Shown piece after piece: positions 1 to 9,496 of a DNA stretch of 64,000 bases. Numbering within the stretch: the first letter of the stretch is position 1; the number at the start of each line of letters is the position of its first letter. The notes beneath the pieces are model-generated. The model saw only the letters and a list, made by a program, of their open reading frames with translations, had not been told where the DNA came from and made no database searches. Source of the stretch: Fulvivirga imtechensis AK7 (lineage in GTDB: Bacteria; Bacteroidota; Bacteroidia; Cytophagales; Cyclobacteriaceae); NCBI RefSeq assembly GCF_000331535.1, contig NZ_AMZN01000003.1, forward strand, positions 1-64,000, written 5' to 3'. A program made the position numbers and the translations under genes.

Positions 1-2
1 AA

Positions 3-211
3 TGATAATCGCACCTTGTAGGGATTGAAACCAAGCTTAAGCCTGCGAAGGGGCTAATGCGGCTTGGTTCACGAGAGGTGGTACGGCATGCCTGCGGATG
101 CGAGTAAATATATCGCGTGTAGTATTAATTCTGAGTGATAATCGTACCTTACAGGGATTTGAAATACGCGCTCAGCGCCCGGCGATGAGCTTCCTTGCAG
201 GGATTGAAATA
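3..211. CRISPR. Degenerate CRISPR-like repeats (array edge or remnant)
   Basis: Three imperfect copies of a ~29-30 bp unit ending in the CRISPR-like tail GGGATTGAAA(C/T) lie at about 3-31, 136-165 and 181-210. Copies 1 and 2 share TGATAATCG(C/T)ACCTT. Copy 3 is diverged in its first half, and copy 2 has an extra T in the tail. Copy starts are 133 and 45 bp apart, so the spacing is irregular. This fits the decayed edge of an array continuing upstream of the window, or a relic. No cas gene is visible. It could also be a simple dispersed repeat. Confidence 0.45.
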
Positions 212-315
212 CGCGTGCTTGGTACTTAGCCCTCAGCGCCTGCCTGACGCATGTCGGCTTTTTACAATACATAAGACTTCGCATTCTGTTACTTTGAATT
301 TAAAAAGTAAACGCA

Positions 316-786
316 ATGAAAAAACTATTTCTAATTTTGATCACGGTATTTCTTCTTATCGATAAAGACTGCCTTTGTCAGTCCTCTGGCAAAAGCTATG
401 AGTTAAGTGACCTCAACTGGCTTGCAGGCCAATGGGAAAGACAGGGAATGAAGCCCGGAAGAACCGGCCATGAACGGTGGCAACCTGCTTCGGGCAACGC
501 GATGCATGGCTGGGGAGTATCATTCCATGGACAAGACACCTCGTTTGTGGAAAAGCTGCAAATCATAAAAAAGGATAAGGATATATATTATGTAGCGGAT
601 GTACCTGAAAACAAAACTCCCGTACTTTTTCTGATGACTGATATCTCCGCTGACGGATTCATATGTGAAAACCCTGATCATGATTTTCCAAAGAAGATCA
701 GCTACAGAAGGGAGGGCGACTTGTTAACAGCGACCATTTCGGGAGATGGTAAAGAGATGAGCTTCAGGTTTATCAGGGAGTGGTGA
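316..786 (+). CDS. DUF6265-family secreted protein
   Basis: 156 aa with an N-terminal signal peptide (about residues 1-22: basic start, hydrophobic stretch, cleavage near CLCQSS), so probably periplasmic. The mature part opens with DLNWLAGQWE and contains a conserved HERW and a late ENPDHDFPKKISY segment, typical of the DUF6265 family of small beta-rich proteins of unknown function. It is monocistronic and converges on the SPFH gene, sharing a strong palindromic terminator. The ATG has no obvious Shine-Dalgarno sequence, which is normal in Bacteroidota. The family call is from sequence memory; no biochemical role can be read from it. Confidence 0.8.
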   Translation: MKKLFLILITVFLLIDKDCLCQSSGKSYELSDLNWLAGQWERQGMKPGRTGHERWQPASGNAMHGWGVSFHGQDTSFVEKLQIIKKDKDIYYVADVPENKTPVLFLMTDISADGFICENPDHDFPKKISYRREGDLLTATISGDGKEMSFRFIREW

Positions 787-795
787 AAGAAAAAA

Positions 796-817
796 AGTTG
801 GCTCATATGAGCCAACT
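796..817. terminator. Perfect palindrome terminator between convergent genes
   Basis: A 22 bp perfect palindrome (arm AGTTGGCTCAT) sits between the stop codons of the two convergent genes. On the minus strand it is followed at once by a run of Ts, so it is a good Rho-independent terminator for the SPFH gene. On the plus strand it is followed a little later by a T-run at 829-834, so it may serve both genes. Confidence 0.8.
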
Positions 818-825
818 AAAGACAG

Positions 826-2175
826 CTATTTTTTGGATTTAATTTTCACGTCCAGGTCTTTGGCCATATTGGCGGTGGCTATGTTGATGAAGTCCATGGC
901 GCTCGGTGTCCCTTTCTGGTCGCTGCCCCCTATGTAGGTGGTAGGAACCAACTGAGTGCCTGCAATGGCCTGAGCATATGCGGAGTGCACTTTTTCGAAG
1001 GTTTGCAACTTCATTTCAAGCGCTCCATCCGCCTCCATTACTTTGTGCTTTTTGTAAGCCTCTGCATCCGCTAATACTTTCACCTCTTCTGCTTTCAACC
1101 GGGCCGATTGCAATTCTAGCTTGTGTTTCTCCACATTTACCTGCTCCCTTTTCTTCTCAGTTTCCATGGTGATCAGGGCAGTGATCTGCTCTTTCTCCAT
1201 GTTTACCTTGATCTTAGCCTTCTCAGCCTCACCTTCTGCAATGATCCGCTGCTTTTCATACTCTGCCTGCTTGGCTCTTTCTTTTTCGATAGATGCCTGC
1301 GCTGCAGCGTCTCTTTGCTTACCCAGCATTTCTTTGAACCTTTGCTCGGGGTTCACATCCTCTACCGTGGCCTGAGAAACTATTATTCCATATTCAGCAA
1401 TCGGATGTTTCTTTCTCATGATCGACCCATCGTCATTCCTCCTTTTATTCACGTCATAACGAATAAGTGTGCGGTTTTCAATTATTCGATTGCTTGCTAA
1501 TGCTGATATCGAATCCGGCAACTCTGGCTTCATCTCTTGTGCATCCAGTATGTACATTCCTTTCTCCAGTTGATCCAGCACAGCGCTCTCCAGTTCGCCA
1601 CCGCGGCCGGCAATATACTCCTGGGCAGATATCAGTCTGGCTGAGTTTTTGGCTATCTCCATGCAAGATGGAATGAGCGAACCATTGACCAGGTTTTCCT
1701 GATTTCGAAATTCCAGGGCCATTTTAAGAAACAGTTCCGGGTCTTCCGGCAATCTGAACCTGGCAGAAAGCGCCAGGTCGGCTTTCACTGCATCGTTGAA
1801 TCTTACAGGTATGGTGGTGCGGTTACCACTATAGGTTTGGTTATCCTGCTGCTTTTCTTCACTGGATACAAACTTCACCGTTACCACCTTTTTCCATGGT
1901 ACCACCTCTCCCCACCATTTTAAATGATAACCCGGTCGTAGCTCTGCAATCTGCTTACCGGTAGGGTATTGTACAAGGTAGCAATAACCAGCTTCAGAAT
2001 AAAAGAACAGACCGTTAATGAATATCAAAAACATACCTCCCGCTATCATCATTACAGAATGCTTGGCTTTCCAGTTGCGGATGAACTGATAATTGATACT
2101 CGACCTGCGAAGAATGAGAGTCGCAATAGCTCCGATGATTAGGAGCAGACCGATCGTGATTGTAAGTGCTTTCAT
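826..2175 (-). CDS. SPFH/band 7 domain membrane protein (flotillin-like)
   Basis: 449 aa. There are two N-terminal hydrophobic segments (about residues 3-23 and 41-60). An SPFH/band-7-like region follows (about 60-285, including YPTGKQIAELRPGYHLKWWGEV). Then comes a long, highly charged Lys/Glu/Ala coiled coil (about 285-400) and a short tail. This order is typical of flotillin/stomatin-like scaffold proteins, which oligomerise at the inner membrane and organise membrane domains or regulate proteases. It is monocistronic, with no NfeD-type protease or partner next to it. The start is the only ATG that includes the first membrane segment. Family is confident; substrate or partner unknown. Confidence 0.8.
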   Translation of the reverse strand: MKALTITIGLLLIIGAIATLILRRSSINYQFIRNWKAKHSVMMIAGGMFLIFINGLFFYSEAGYCYLVQYPTGKQIAELRPGYHLKWWGEVVPWKKVVTVKFVSSEEKQQDNQTYSGNRTTIPVRFNDAVKADLALSARFRLPEDPELFLKMALEFRNQENLVNGSLIPSCMEIAKNSARLISAQEYIAGRGGELESAVLDQLEKGMYILDAQEMKPELPDSISALASNRIIENRTLIRYDVNKRRNDDGSIMRKKHPIAEYGIIVSQATVEDVNPEQRFKEMLGKQRDAAAQASIEKERAKQAEYEKQRIIAEGEAEKAKIKVNMEKEQITALITMETEKKREQVNVEKHKLELQSARLKAEEVKVLADAEAYKKHKVMEADGALEMKLQTFEKVHSAYAQAIAGTQLVPTTYIGGSDQKGTPSAMDFINIATANMAKDLDVKIKSKK

Positions 2176-2576
2176 AATTGTAAAAATTTAAGGTTAACAA
2201 AAAATTATAAGAGTGCACTCTCTTTCCTGAGCAGAGAAACCTGTCGCAAATGTATGTGGTGGGAAGCCATCCCTACAGACCAACAGAAGACACCAAAAAC
2301 CATAAGCTACCTGATTGCAGGTTCACTCATTGAATTCAGTTATTGCCTTGGTAGCTATTGGCCAATATGGGCACCTGGCCAGATAGGGTAGAAGTGAAAT
2401 AACAGATCTGAGAAAATTGCATCACAACCCATAATGATTGCAAGCTCTCTTTTCTCAATGAGTCAAGGCTATTAATGATTGATCGCTTTCAATCATTTCT
2501 GCGTCAACTTATTTACTTATACGAGGGAGGTATATTTGATGTTGCGAATATTCGGAAAAATATTTTCTATTTAGTA

Positions 2577-2596
2577 TTGTATAACCGTTTATACAA
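2577..2596. other. Dyad symmetry in the 600 bp spacer
   Basis: TTGTATAA and TTATACAA are separated by 4 bp in the 2176-2777 spacer, about 400 bp upstream of the SPFH start. It could be an operator or a small hairpin. Apart from this and the adjacent repeat fragment, I see nothing gene-like in the spacer. Confidence 0.3.
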
Positions 2597-2607
2597 ATAT
2601 TAAAGAC

Positions 2608-2645
2608 AGTTAGTGCTTGCAAGAAAACTCTAAGTGGCTTTAAAG
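2608..2645 (-). repeat. Partial copy of the TAGTG..AAGAAAAC MITE-like element
   Basis: The sequence beginning TTAGTGCTTGCAAGAAAAC and running through CTCTAAGTGGCTTTAAAG matches, in reverse complement, the right end of the complete elements at 33264-33396 and 55957-56111. The rest of the element is absent, so this is a solo end or decayed copy. Confidence 0.6.
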
Positions 2646-2777
2646 GTTATCCCTTCGGGATTGGTTGGTCCGATGGAAACATCGAATGAAAACCTGAGTT
2701 GAAATCTTAAAAGGTAACAAAAATAGCAACTTTTGAGGTTTGTAGAAACAAAACCAGTAGCTATCAACGATGGTGCA

Positions 2778-4235
2778 TTATAAACTTATACCAGATAGAG
2801 AATGGTTGATGAATTGGTGTTGTCCATTAGTGACATCACGGCCATTATACCCCAACAATCCGAGTACCTCTTTGTAATGCTGCTGGTTAGAAAAAAGCCG
2901 TGTAGTAAGCTGTCCATCATCATCTCGGTCAATGATCACCTTCTTTGGCTTCGGGATCAGGCAATGCTGAATGCCTCCATAGCCGCCAATTGCATCCTGA
3001 TACGCTCCTGTATTAAAAAAGCCGATATGCAGTGGCTTGGAGCGAGCGAATTTGGGCAGATATATAGCATTATTATGCTGCTCGCAGTTATAGTAATCGT
3101 CACTGTCGCACGTGATACCACCCAGAAGCACCTTTTCATATTCTTCGTGCCAGTTGTTAATGGGGAGCATAAGGAACCGCTTTCTGATCGCCCATGTGTC
3201 GGGTAGCGTAGTGATAAACGAAGAATTGATCATGTACCACTTCTCTTTATCATTTTGCTGTTTTTGACGAAGTATGGAATATATTATCCCACTGCTTTCG
3301 CCCACAGTAAATGATCCGAATTCCGTAAAAATATGCGGCTCCGGTACATTTTCATTGTCACAGCCCGACTTTATCCGTGTCAATATTTCTTCAACTATGC
3401 CTTCATAGTCGTAGTCAAAAGCTAAAGAGTCCTTTATCGGAAAGCCTCCTCCTATATTAAGGCTGTCAAGCTCGGGGCATTCTTTACGAAGCGCTATATA
3501 GATATCAACGCATTTGGTGAGTTCATTCCAGTAATAAGCGCTATCTCTGATGCCGGTGTTTATAAAAAAGTGCAACATGCGTAGCTTAAACTTTTTATCT
3601 GGTTTCACCATTTGCCGGAAAAATGGTATAATATCTCCATGGCCAATACCCAGGCGACTGGTGTAGAAATCGACCTCGGGCACTTCTTCAGAGGCAATTC
3701 TCAGCCCCAGGTTCATTGGCTGGTCAATGGCCCGGTCCAGCAGGTCCAGTTCTTCGAAGCTATCGATTACCGGAATAGTATTGCTGTGCCCTTCCCGGAT
3801 GAGCCGTGCTATATTTTTAACATATTCCTGCTCTTTTAACCCGTTGCAAATAATATAGTTGTCATCATCAATTTTACCCTTTGCTTTTAAATTTTCCACA
3901 ATATTGATATCAAATGGTGAGGAGGTTTCCAGGTGTACTTTATTCCTGAGCACCTCGTTCAGCACATATGAAAAATGCGAGCTCTTGGTGCAATAGCAAT
4001 AGTTATACGTTCCCTGATAGTTAAGCCTGTCCATTGCCCGGGCAAACCACCTTCTGGCTTTATTGATGTTGCTTGATATTTGAGGTAAATAGCAAAACTT
4101 TAAGGGCGATCCATACTCACCGATCAGTTGCATAAGATCAATATTGTGAAAGAACAATTTGTCTCCTTTGAGTTTAAATTCCTGCTGAGGAAAATCAAAA
4201 GTCTGATCAATAAGATCTATGTATCTTGTTTTCAT
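2778..4235 (-). CDS. speA: Arginine decarboxylase-like PLP enzyme (alanine-racemase fold)
   Basis: 485 aa. It belongs to the fold-III PLP decarboxylases (ornithine/arginine/diaminopimelate group). K84 in the YNYCYCTKSS segment is the expected Schiff-base lysine. A phosphate-binding GGG follows at 262-264, a conserved E305 region (EFGSFTVGESSG) replaces the usual EPGR, and CDSDD at 376-380 is the substrate-side loop. It resembles the biosynthetic arginine decarboxylases annotated in Bacteroidota (agmatine for polyamines), about 20 residues longer than typical 460 aa forms. It is a single gene with flanking repeat-filled spacers. Substrate is inferred from family resemblance only; a diaminopimelate- or ornithine-type activity cannot be excluded. 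Confidence 0.75.
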   Translation of the reverse strand: MKTRYIDLIDQTFDFPQQEFKLKGDKLFFHNIDLMQLIGEYGSPLKFCYLPQISSNINKARRWFARAMDRLNYQGTYNYCYCTKSSHFSYVLNEVLRNKVHLETSSPFDINIVENLKAKGKIDDDNYIICNGLKEQEYVKNIARLIREGHSNTIPVIDSFEELDLLDRAIDQPMNLGLRIASEEVPEVDFYTSRLGIGHGDIIPFFRQMVKPDKKFKLRMLHFFINTGIRDSAYYWNELTKCVDIYIALRKECPELDSLNIGGGFPIKDSLAFDYDYEGIVEEILTRIKSGCDNENVPEPHIFTEFGSFTVGESSGIIYSILRQKQQNDKEKWYMINSSFITTLPDTWAIRKRFLMLPINNWHEEYEKVLLGGITCDSDDYYNCEQHNNAIYLPKFARSKPLHIGFFNTGAYQDAIGGYGGIQHCLIPKPKKVIIDRDDDGQLTTRLFSNQQHYKEVLGLLGYNGRDVTNGQHQFINHSLSGISL

Positions 4236-4617
4236 CTATTTACATTTTTAGGATTGGGAGGTATTTTGAGGACCTGCAGGTAAAGCATCAGGTAATGTAT
4301 GTTGGTTACATAATGCATCATAGTAGCCACTGGTTTTATTTGGCAAAAGCAGAGTTTATATAACAGGTTTTAGGGTGGGTTTTGTTATAAAAAAATACTT
4401 TATGCCGGAGGGAGTCCTTGAGAATTTCCACAGGTGATTTTTCATAGCCCAGGTTCTTCCTTTTTGTCTCTTAAGAAACAGGCACATAATTCTGCCAAAA
4501 AACAGAAAAGGCAATAGCTGAGGAGATTTCTCGAGGGTCATGCCATTAACTTAAAGTATTCCCTTTGAGTTTATCACCTCACCCCTGAACAGACCGAAGT
4601 TTAAGCACAGAAGAACC

Positions 4618-5106
4618 GGGAGCTGTCTCAAAAGACCAGTCATCCCGCCTGTCCCGAGTTTGACTCCATAGCCGTTAACTTAAGCATCCCGGTAGGGATG
4701 CAATATTGGTAGCCCGGGGTGAAGCCCCGGGATAGGATTAGATTTTTTTATGCGCCACATTCAAGCTTGGGAAGATGAGAAGGCTATTTTGGCGCATCCA
4801 TGCTTACTAAGGTAAATGCTTCGAACTCATTCCTGCCATGTGTGCCAAGGAAGCCTGTGTTCCATGGTTGGGCCTTCCTATGGCACACTCAACTTCTCGT
4901 TTAAACCCGGGGCTTCACCCCGGGCTACAAAGATTTACCCCCTCTGGGGGCTCGTTTTTCTCTTAAGTTAACGGCTATGGAGTTTGACTCGGGGAGGTAA
5001 CGAGGGATCTTACTAAGTTATAAGGCAGGTACTTTCGATCTTAGTAGGATTCTTCCTCCGTCAGAATGACTTTCAGTTTGGAGTTTGGTCTTTTTGAAAC
5101 AGCCCC
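4618..5106. repeat. Outer MITE-like element with GGGAGCTGTCTCAAAAGA-type ends
   Basis: The left end reads GGGAGCTGTCTCAAAAGA and the right end, reverse-complemented, GGGGCTGTTTCAAAAAGAC. Such GGGCTGTCTCAAAA ends are typical of Bacteroidota IS/MITE termini. Internal sequence (CAGTCATCC.GCCTGTCCCGA, then TCTTACTAAGTT and AAGATTCTTC-like segments) recurs around 40400-40830. The element is interrupted by a second element at 4666-4980. The rest of the spacer (4236-4617 and 5107-5285) shows nothing I can name. Confidence 0.6.
4666..4980. mobile_element. 315 bp MITE with perfect 19 bp TIRs and 9 bp target duplication
   Basis: The termini are perfect 19 bp inverted repeats (CCATAGCCGTTAACTTAAG at 4666-4684 and its complement at 4962-4980). 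They are flanked by direct repeats AGTTTGACT at 4657-4665 and 4981-4989, a 9 bp target-site duplication. Inside are GC-rich hairpins (GCATCCCGGTAGGGATGC; CCCGGGGTGAAGCCCCGGG, repeated inverted near the other end) and no plausible ORF. It must be mobilised in trans. The uninterrupted counterpart of its target is seen near 40420-40445. Confidence 0.85.
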
Positions 5107-5285
5107 AAGCGCAGACTGTAGTAAAAGCACAGGCTGTGTGATGGGTGAGGTGTGAAACTCGAGGGCAACAGGAAAGCTAGAGAAAAAAAGTAACGATAGC
5201 CTATTAGAATTAGCGTAGAGCTACAGTGTCTGTGGCTGTATGTTTCCTTTAAAGGAAGCGGCTATTACTGGAATTGCATATATAA

Positions 5286-6794
5286 TCAAGTATTCAGTCT
5301 GCCGTAGATATCATTTAATTCCTTCAGTTGACCGGCCAGGGCTTCAGTTAGTAACTCGGGGTTCAACCTCCAACTCCAGTTATCTGTGGAGGTGCCGGGG
5401 CGGTTCATAATGGCCTCTTCACCCAGCCCCAGCACATCCTGTACGGGTAAGATGGCAAGATCAGCAACGGAACTCAGCGCCATCCGCTGCATTATTTTGT
5501 GTACATTTTTGTAAGTAATTCGTTGATGGCCTGTGTATGATGCCAGCCGCTTCCGGTCATCTTTATCCATATTTCGATACCAGCCTACTACCGTATTATT
5601 GTCATGTGTGCCGGTATATACCAGGCTGTTGTGTGGATGATGATGCGGTATGTATTGATTGTTGCCCATACCTTCACCAAATGCAAAGAGCAAAATCTTC
5701 ATCCCAGGAAGTTTAAATTTATCCCTCAGCCTGAATACGGCTTTGTCAATATCACCCAGATCTTCGGCTATAAACGGCATTGACGGAAATATTTCCCTGA
5801 TCTTTTTAAAGAAGTCATGTCCCGGGCACTTTGTCCACTTACCATTAATGGCAGTATCTTCATCTGCAGGTACTTCCCAGAAAGCAGAAAAGGCACGAAA
5901 ATGATCCAGCCTGACTACATCAAAAAGCAAAAGATTTTGTTTGATCCTATCTATCCACCAGCCAAACTGCTTTTCTTTAAGCAAGTCCCAGTCATACACC
6001 GGGGTCCCCCATAATTGACCCGTTTCACTAAAATAGTCAGGAGGTACCCCTGATACAACCACTGGCTTTTTTTCTTCATCGAGCTTGAAATACTCCACAT
6101 TTGCCCAGCAGTCAGCACTGTCGTGGTTGACATAAAATGGGATATCCCCGATTAGCTGGATATTTTGCTGATGGCAATATGTTTTAAGCTCCTGCCACTG
6201 CTGAAAGAAGATAAACTGGAGGAATTTTTCCTTTTCCACCTGTTCTTTAAGTTCCTGGTTGGCTTTCTTCAAAGCCGCGGGCTTTCGGTCTCTCAAATCA
6301 TTTGGCCAGTCTATCCAGCTTTTGTTGTCAAACCGGTCTTTCAGAGAGGTGAACAGGGCATAGTCATCCAGCCAGGCCTTGTTTTCCTGGCAAAAACTGC
6401 TAAATCCTTTTCCCGAGTGTTTCTTCTTTAAAAAATTCAGGAAGGCCTTTTCCAGGATAACTGTTTTAAACTCTACCACCTTGTCGAACAACACCTTATC
6501 TGTTTTAAATCTTGCGGTATGTCGTAGATCGGCTTTTTGCAAATAACCTTCCTCAGCTAACTTTTCAGGGCTTATCAACAAACTGTTTCCGGCAAATGCA
6601 GATGGGCTGCTATATGGGGAGTTGCCATAAAAGGTTTTAGTAGGAGTCAGGGGAAGTAGCTGCCAATATTTTTGACCGGCAAGGTGGAGAAAGTCAGCAA
6701 AATCAAAGGCTGAAGAACCCATATCACCAATACCATAGGGTGATGGCAGTGATGTGATATGTAGAAGTAAACCGCTGCTCCTTGAAAATATCAT
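5286..6794 (-). CDS. malQ: 4-alpha-glucanotransferase (amylomaltase, GH77)
   Basis: 502 aa, the normal length for bacterial MalQ. It transfers alpha-1,4-glucan segments between acceptors, producing glucose and longer maltodextrins in the cytoplasm. GH77 signatures are present: YGIGDMG near the N-terminus, GDIPFYVNHDSADCW at 216-230, the nucleophile D297 in VRLDHFR, the acid/base E344 in AEDLGD, and D398 in GTHDNN. Its ATG overlaps the treY stop by 4 bp (ATGA), so it is the last, translationally coupled gene of the treZ-GH57-treY-malQ operon. There it can recycle the short maltodextrins left after TreY/TreZ action. Confidence 0.95.
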   Translation of the reverse strand: MIFSRSSGLLLHITSLPSPYGIGDMGSSAFDFADFLHLAGQKYWQLLPLTPTKTFYGNSPYSSPSAFAGNSLLISPEKLAEEGYLQKADLRHTARFKTDKVLFDKVVEFKTVILEKAFLNFLKKKHSGKGFSSFCQENKAWLDDYALFTSLKDRFDNKSWIDWPNDLRDRKPAALKKANQELKEQVEKEKFLQFIFFQQWQELKTYCHQQNIQLIGDIPFYVNHDSADCWANVEYFKLDEEKKPVVVSGVPPDYFSETGQLWGTPVYDWDLLKEKQFGWWIDRIKQNLLLFDVVRLDHFRAFSAFWEVPADEDTAINGKWTKCPGHDFFKKIREIFPSMPFIAEDLGDIDKAVFRLRDKFKLPGMKILLFAFGEGMGNNQYIPHHHPHNSLVYTGTHDNNTVVGWYRNMDKDDRKRLASYTGHQRITYKNVHKIMQRMALSSVADLAILPVQDVLGLGEEAIMNRPGTSTDNWSWRLNPELLTEALAGQLKELNDIYGRLNT

Positions 6795-9493
6795 ATCGCT
6801 ACTCCTTTCAACAGGGCCACCGGAAAATGACGCAGTGCTTCCGAAAGGTAAAGCTTTGGGTCGCCCTGTATTTCTTCGTTGGTAAATACATTTACCCAGC
6901 GCTGCGGGAATTCGTCAGGAAGCGCTATTGACATATCTTTCCATATGACGTCTCCTACGGGCAACTGGTTATCATTACATATGGCAGTCAACAATTTGGG
7001 TACCATTATGATGTACCAGGCTTCATCATTCACTCTGGCATAGCAGAGGGCATTTTCTGCCGATTCCAGTGGAATGTATTCCCCCTCACGAAACACCTTC
7101 TCGTTGGCGCGTCTTTCCTGTAGCGCTTTAAAAATAGTGTACATTTTTATCCGTCCATCCTGAAGGTGATTGGTCAGCATATCAATGTATTTCCGGTTTC
7201 CTTCCTCCATCTGTTGTAGAAGGGAGGCCCTTAACCCATAATCCACTGGTCTTCTGTTATCCGGATCTACATAGCTAAGATCCCACAACTCTGTGCCCTG
7301 GTAAATATCAGGGATTCCGGGGGCTGTAATTTTCACCAGGCATTGTCCTAAAGAGTAAAGGGCACCGAAATGGATGGCTTTATTAACAAAAGGAAGAAAA
7401 GATTTAAGAAACGGATCATGCTTTAGAATCGCCTCTGCAAAACCAAGCACCTCTTGTTCATATTGTTCATCAGGCTCTGACCAGCTAGAATGTACTTTCG
7501 CCTCCCGCAAAACTTTCAGCAAGTAATCGCTGGTCCGCTCTGTGAACAACTCATCGAGGTCTATATTTGAAGGGATAGCGCCCAGTAAAGCCTGATACAT
7601 AAAATACTCTTCATTGCTGTCCGGTACCTTCTCACTTTTCTTGAGGGAAGCATTGGTATTCATCCATTCATGAATTTTTGCAAACCATTGTTCCGGCATT
7701 TCGCTCACTACGTTTATACGCATGCGGGCATCTTCGCCTCGCTTGGTATCATGTGTGGAAGTGGCATTGATCGAGTGAGGGAAGTGCTTATTACGCAAGA
7801 GCATCCTTCTGTGGAAATCTTCGGCACGGATGCCAAATACATGTGGGGAGTCCCCCACTTCGTTATGAGAAATGAGCTGATTGAAAATATAGAAGGAGGT
7901 GTCTTCAACGCCCTTTGCCGCCAGGGGGCCGGTAAACTGCTGACATCTTTGTAGGAAATACTGCATGTCGGCAGCTCTCTTTCCCGCTTTACCAAGAAAA
8001 ACTGAAAGCAGGAAATCAAGCGTCTTCTCATGAGCCGGTAAATTGTCCTTGGCTTTCTGATAAGCATGTTTGATCACCTCTGTTTGTCCGCTGGTTAGTG
8101 GATATTCCCGGGGATAGATTCGGTAAACAGGAAAGGCGGCCAAAAAACTACCAAGCGCCTCTTTCAATGGCTGTTTATGGGTTTTCTTATCTGGGACAAG
8201 CTGCAGATCCTCCATCAGTAGGAGTAAATTATCAAGCTCACCACTCATTCGTTCCTCAAGAATGAAACGCTTCTTTTCATATACCAGCTCTTCATAATCG
8301 GGCAGTTCAGGATATATTTCTCTATAATAGGTGTTAAATGCCTGCTCTTTCGTAAAGTCGGTAAAAAGATGGTTGACGGTAGCGAGAAATCCATAACCAC
8401 TTGTACCTTGAATTGGCCAGCGGAGAGGTAGTGTCTCCTCCCATTCCAGTATCTTTTCTATGATCAGATATTGCTCCGGGCCTACTGCGGTCCTAAGCAT
8501 TTGAAGATAACCTTCAGGGTCAAAAAGGCCGTCAATATGATCGATCCGCAAACCCTGCACGAGCCCATCATTGCACAGCCGTCTGATCATTTCGTGATAA
8601 CGATCAAATACCTCCTGCTTCTCCATATTAAGGCAGATCAGGTCGTTGATTGTGAAAAAACGTCTGTAATTGATCTTGCTTTCTGTGGTTTTCCAGTGTA
8701 CTAAACAAAAAAACTGCTCATCAAGCAATTCCAGCATCAATTCACGGCTTGTACTTATTGTTTCTGTGGCACTGGTTATAGCCCGATCAAGAGCCTCATC
8801 TTTCTGAAAAAGGTCATAGAATTTTTCTTTCAGCGTTTTCCAACGATCCTTATCTTGTTGCGCATTCTCGAATGCAGTAATATTTTCATCAAGTTGCTTA
8901 AGCCCTTCACTGTTTTTATCTACCCTCGCTTCCAGAAACTGTCTCACCAGCGATAAAATAAAAAGATATGACCTGCTGCTGGCGGGATATTTGTGGTCAT
9001 AATATTTGAAATAAAAGCCACGTTTGCTGTAGCTAAGCACTAATTCATTTTTATCCAGTACATTGTTTAGCTCATCACCCAGAAAGGGAGCCATTACTTT
9101 TCCCCGGTAAGGGTCCTCGTGATATGTCCAGTTGATATCAAAGAACTGATAGAATTCTGAGGTTGGCCCATGCTCCAGTGCATCCCACAGCCACCGATTG
9201 TGGCCATCAAAGGCCATGTGGTTGGGCACAATGTCCTGTAGCCAGTTCATATTCCTTTCTTTCAAGGCGGCAACTACCTCTTCAAACTCCTCCAGAGTCC
9301 CGATTTCGGGATTGATGGTTAATGGATTGGTTACATCATAGCCATGTTCACTGCCGGGCCTGGCACTGAAAAACGGAGATGCATATATTGTTGACACTCC
9401 CAGCCGGTGCAGGTACGGAACAATACCCCTCAGATCTTTTAGGGTAAATGAGGCTGACAACTGTACCCGATATGTGCTGGCGGGAATGTGCAT
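6791..9493 (-). CDS. treY: Malto-oligosyltrehalose synthase (GH13)
   Basis: 900 aa. TreY isomerises the reducing-end glucose of maltodextrins into a trehalosyl unit. It has the family start YRVQLSASFTLKDL, the GH13 beta-strand motif GLRIDHIDGLFDPEGY, the IIEKILEWEE segment, a late VEDTSFY, and STHDTKRGED. The C-terminal PGIPDIYQGTELWDLSYVDP region is hallmark TreY. Length is slightly above the usual 700-850 aa, with a long helical insert between the catalytic motifs as in other TreY proteins. It is followed with 4 bp overlap by malQ and preceded 3 bp away by the GH57 gene; TreZ, its partner hydrolase, is two genes upstream. Confidence 0.95.
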   Translation of the reverse strand: MHIPASTYRVQLSASFTLKDLRGIVPYLHRLGVSTIYASPFFSARPGSEHGYDVTNPLTINPEIGTLEEFEEVVAALKERNMNWLQDIVPNHMAFDGHNRWLWDALEHGPTSEFYQFFDINWTYHEDPYRGKVMAPFLGDELNNVLDKNELVLSYSKRGFYFKYYDHKYPASSRSYLFILSLVRQFLEARVDKNSEGLKQLDENITAFENAQQDKDRWKTLKEKFYDLFQKDEALDRAITSATETISTSRELMLELLDEQFFCLVHWKTTESKINYRRFFTINDLICLNMEKQEVFDRYHEMIRRLCNDGLVQGLRIDHIDGLFDPEGYLQMLRTAVGPEQYLIIEKILEWEETLPLRWPIQGTSGYGFLATVNHLFTDFTKEQAFNTYYREIYPELPDYEELVYEKKRFILEERMSGELDNLLLLMEDLQLVPDKKTHKQPLKEALGSFLAAFPVYRIYPREYPLTSGQTEVIKHAYQKAKDNLPAHEKTLDFLLSVFLGKAGKRAADMQYFLQRCQQFTGPLAAKGVEDTSFYIFNQLISHNEVGDSPHVFGIRAEDFHRRMLLRNKHFPHSINATSTHDTKRGEDARMRINVVSEMPEQWFAKIHEWMNTNASLKKSEKVPDSNEEYFMYQALLGAIPSNIDLDELFTERTSDYLLKVLREAKVHSSWSEPDEQYEQEVLGFAEAILKHDPFLKSFLPFVNKAIHFGALYSLGQCLVKITAPGIPDIYQGTELWDLSYVDPDNRRPVDYGLRASLLQQMEEGNRKYIDMLTNHLQDGRIKMYTIFKALQERRANEKVFREGEYIPLESAENALCYARVNDEAWYIIMVPKLLTAICNDNQLPVGDVIWKDMSIALPDEFPQRWVNVFTNEEIQGDPKLYLSEALRHFPVALLKGVAI

Positions 9494-9496
9494 ACT

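Noticed and set aside
69-284. 71 aa minus-strand frame
   Set aside because: It runs across the CRISPR-like repeats and its sequence is explained by them; no family resemblance.
402-407. Calling residues 402-407 of the cyclase-like protein a true DxDD site
   Set aside because: These numbers are residues of the protein at 56450-58423: the motif is DADSTT, so the last Asp is Ser. I report it as an altered motif, not as proof of class II cyclase activity.
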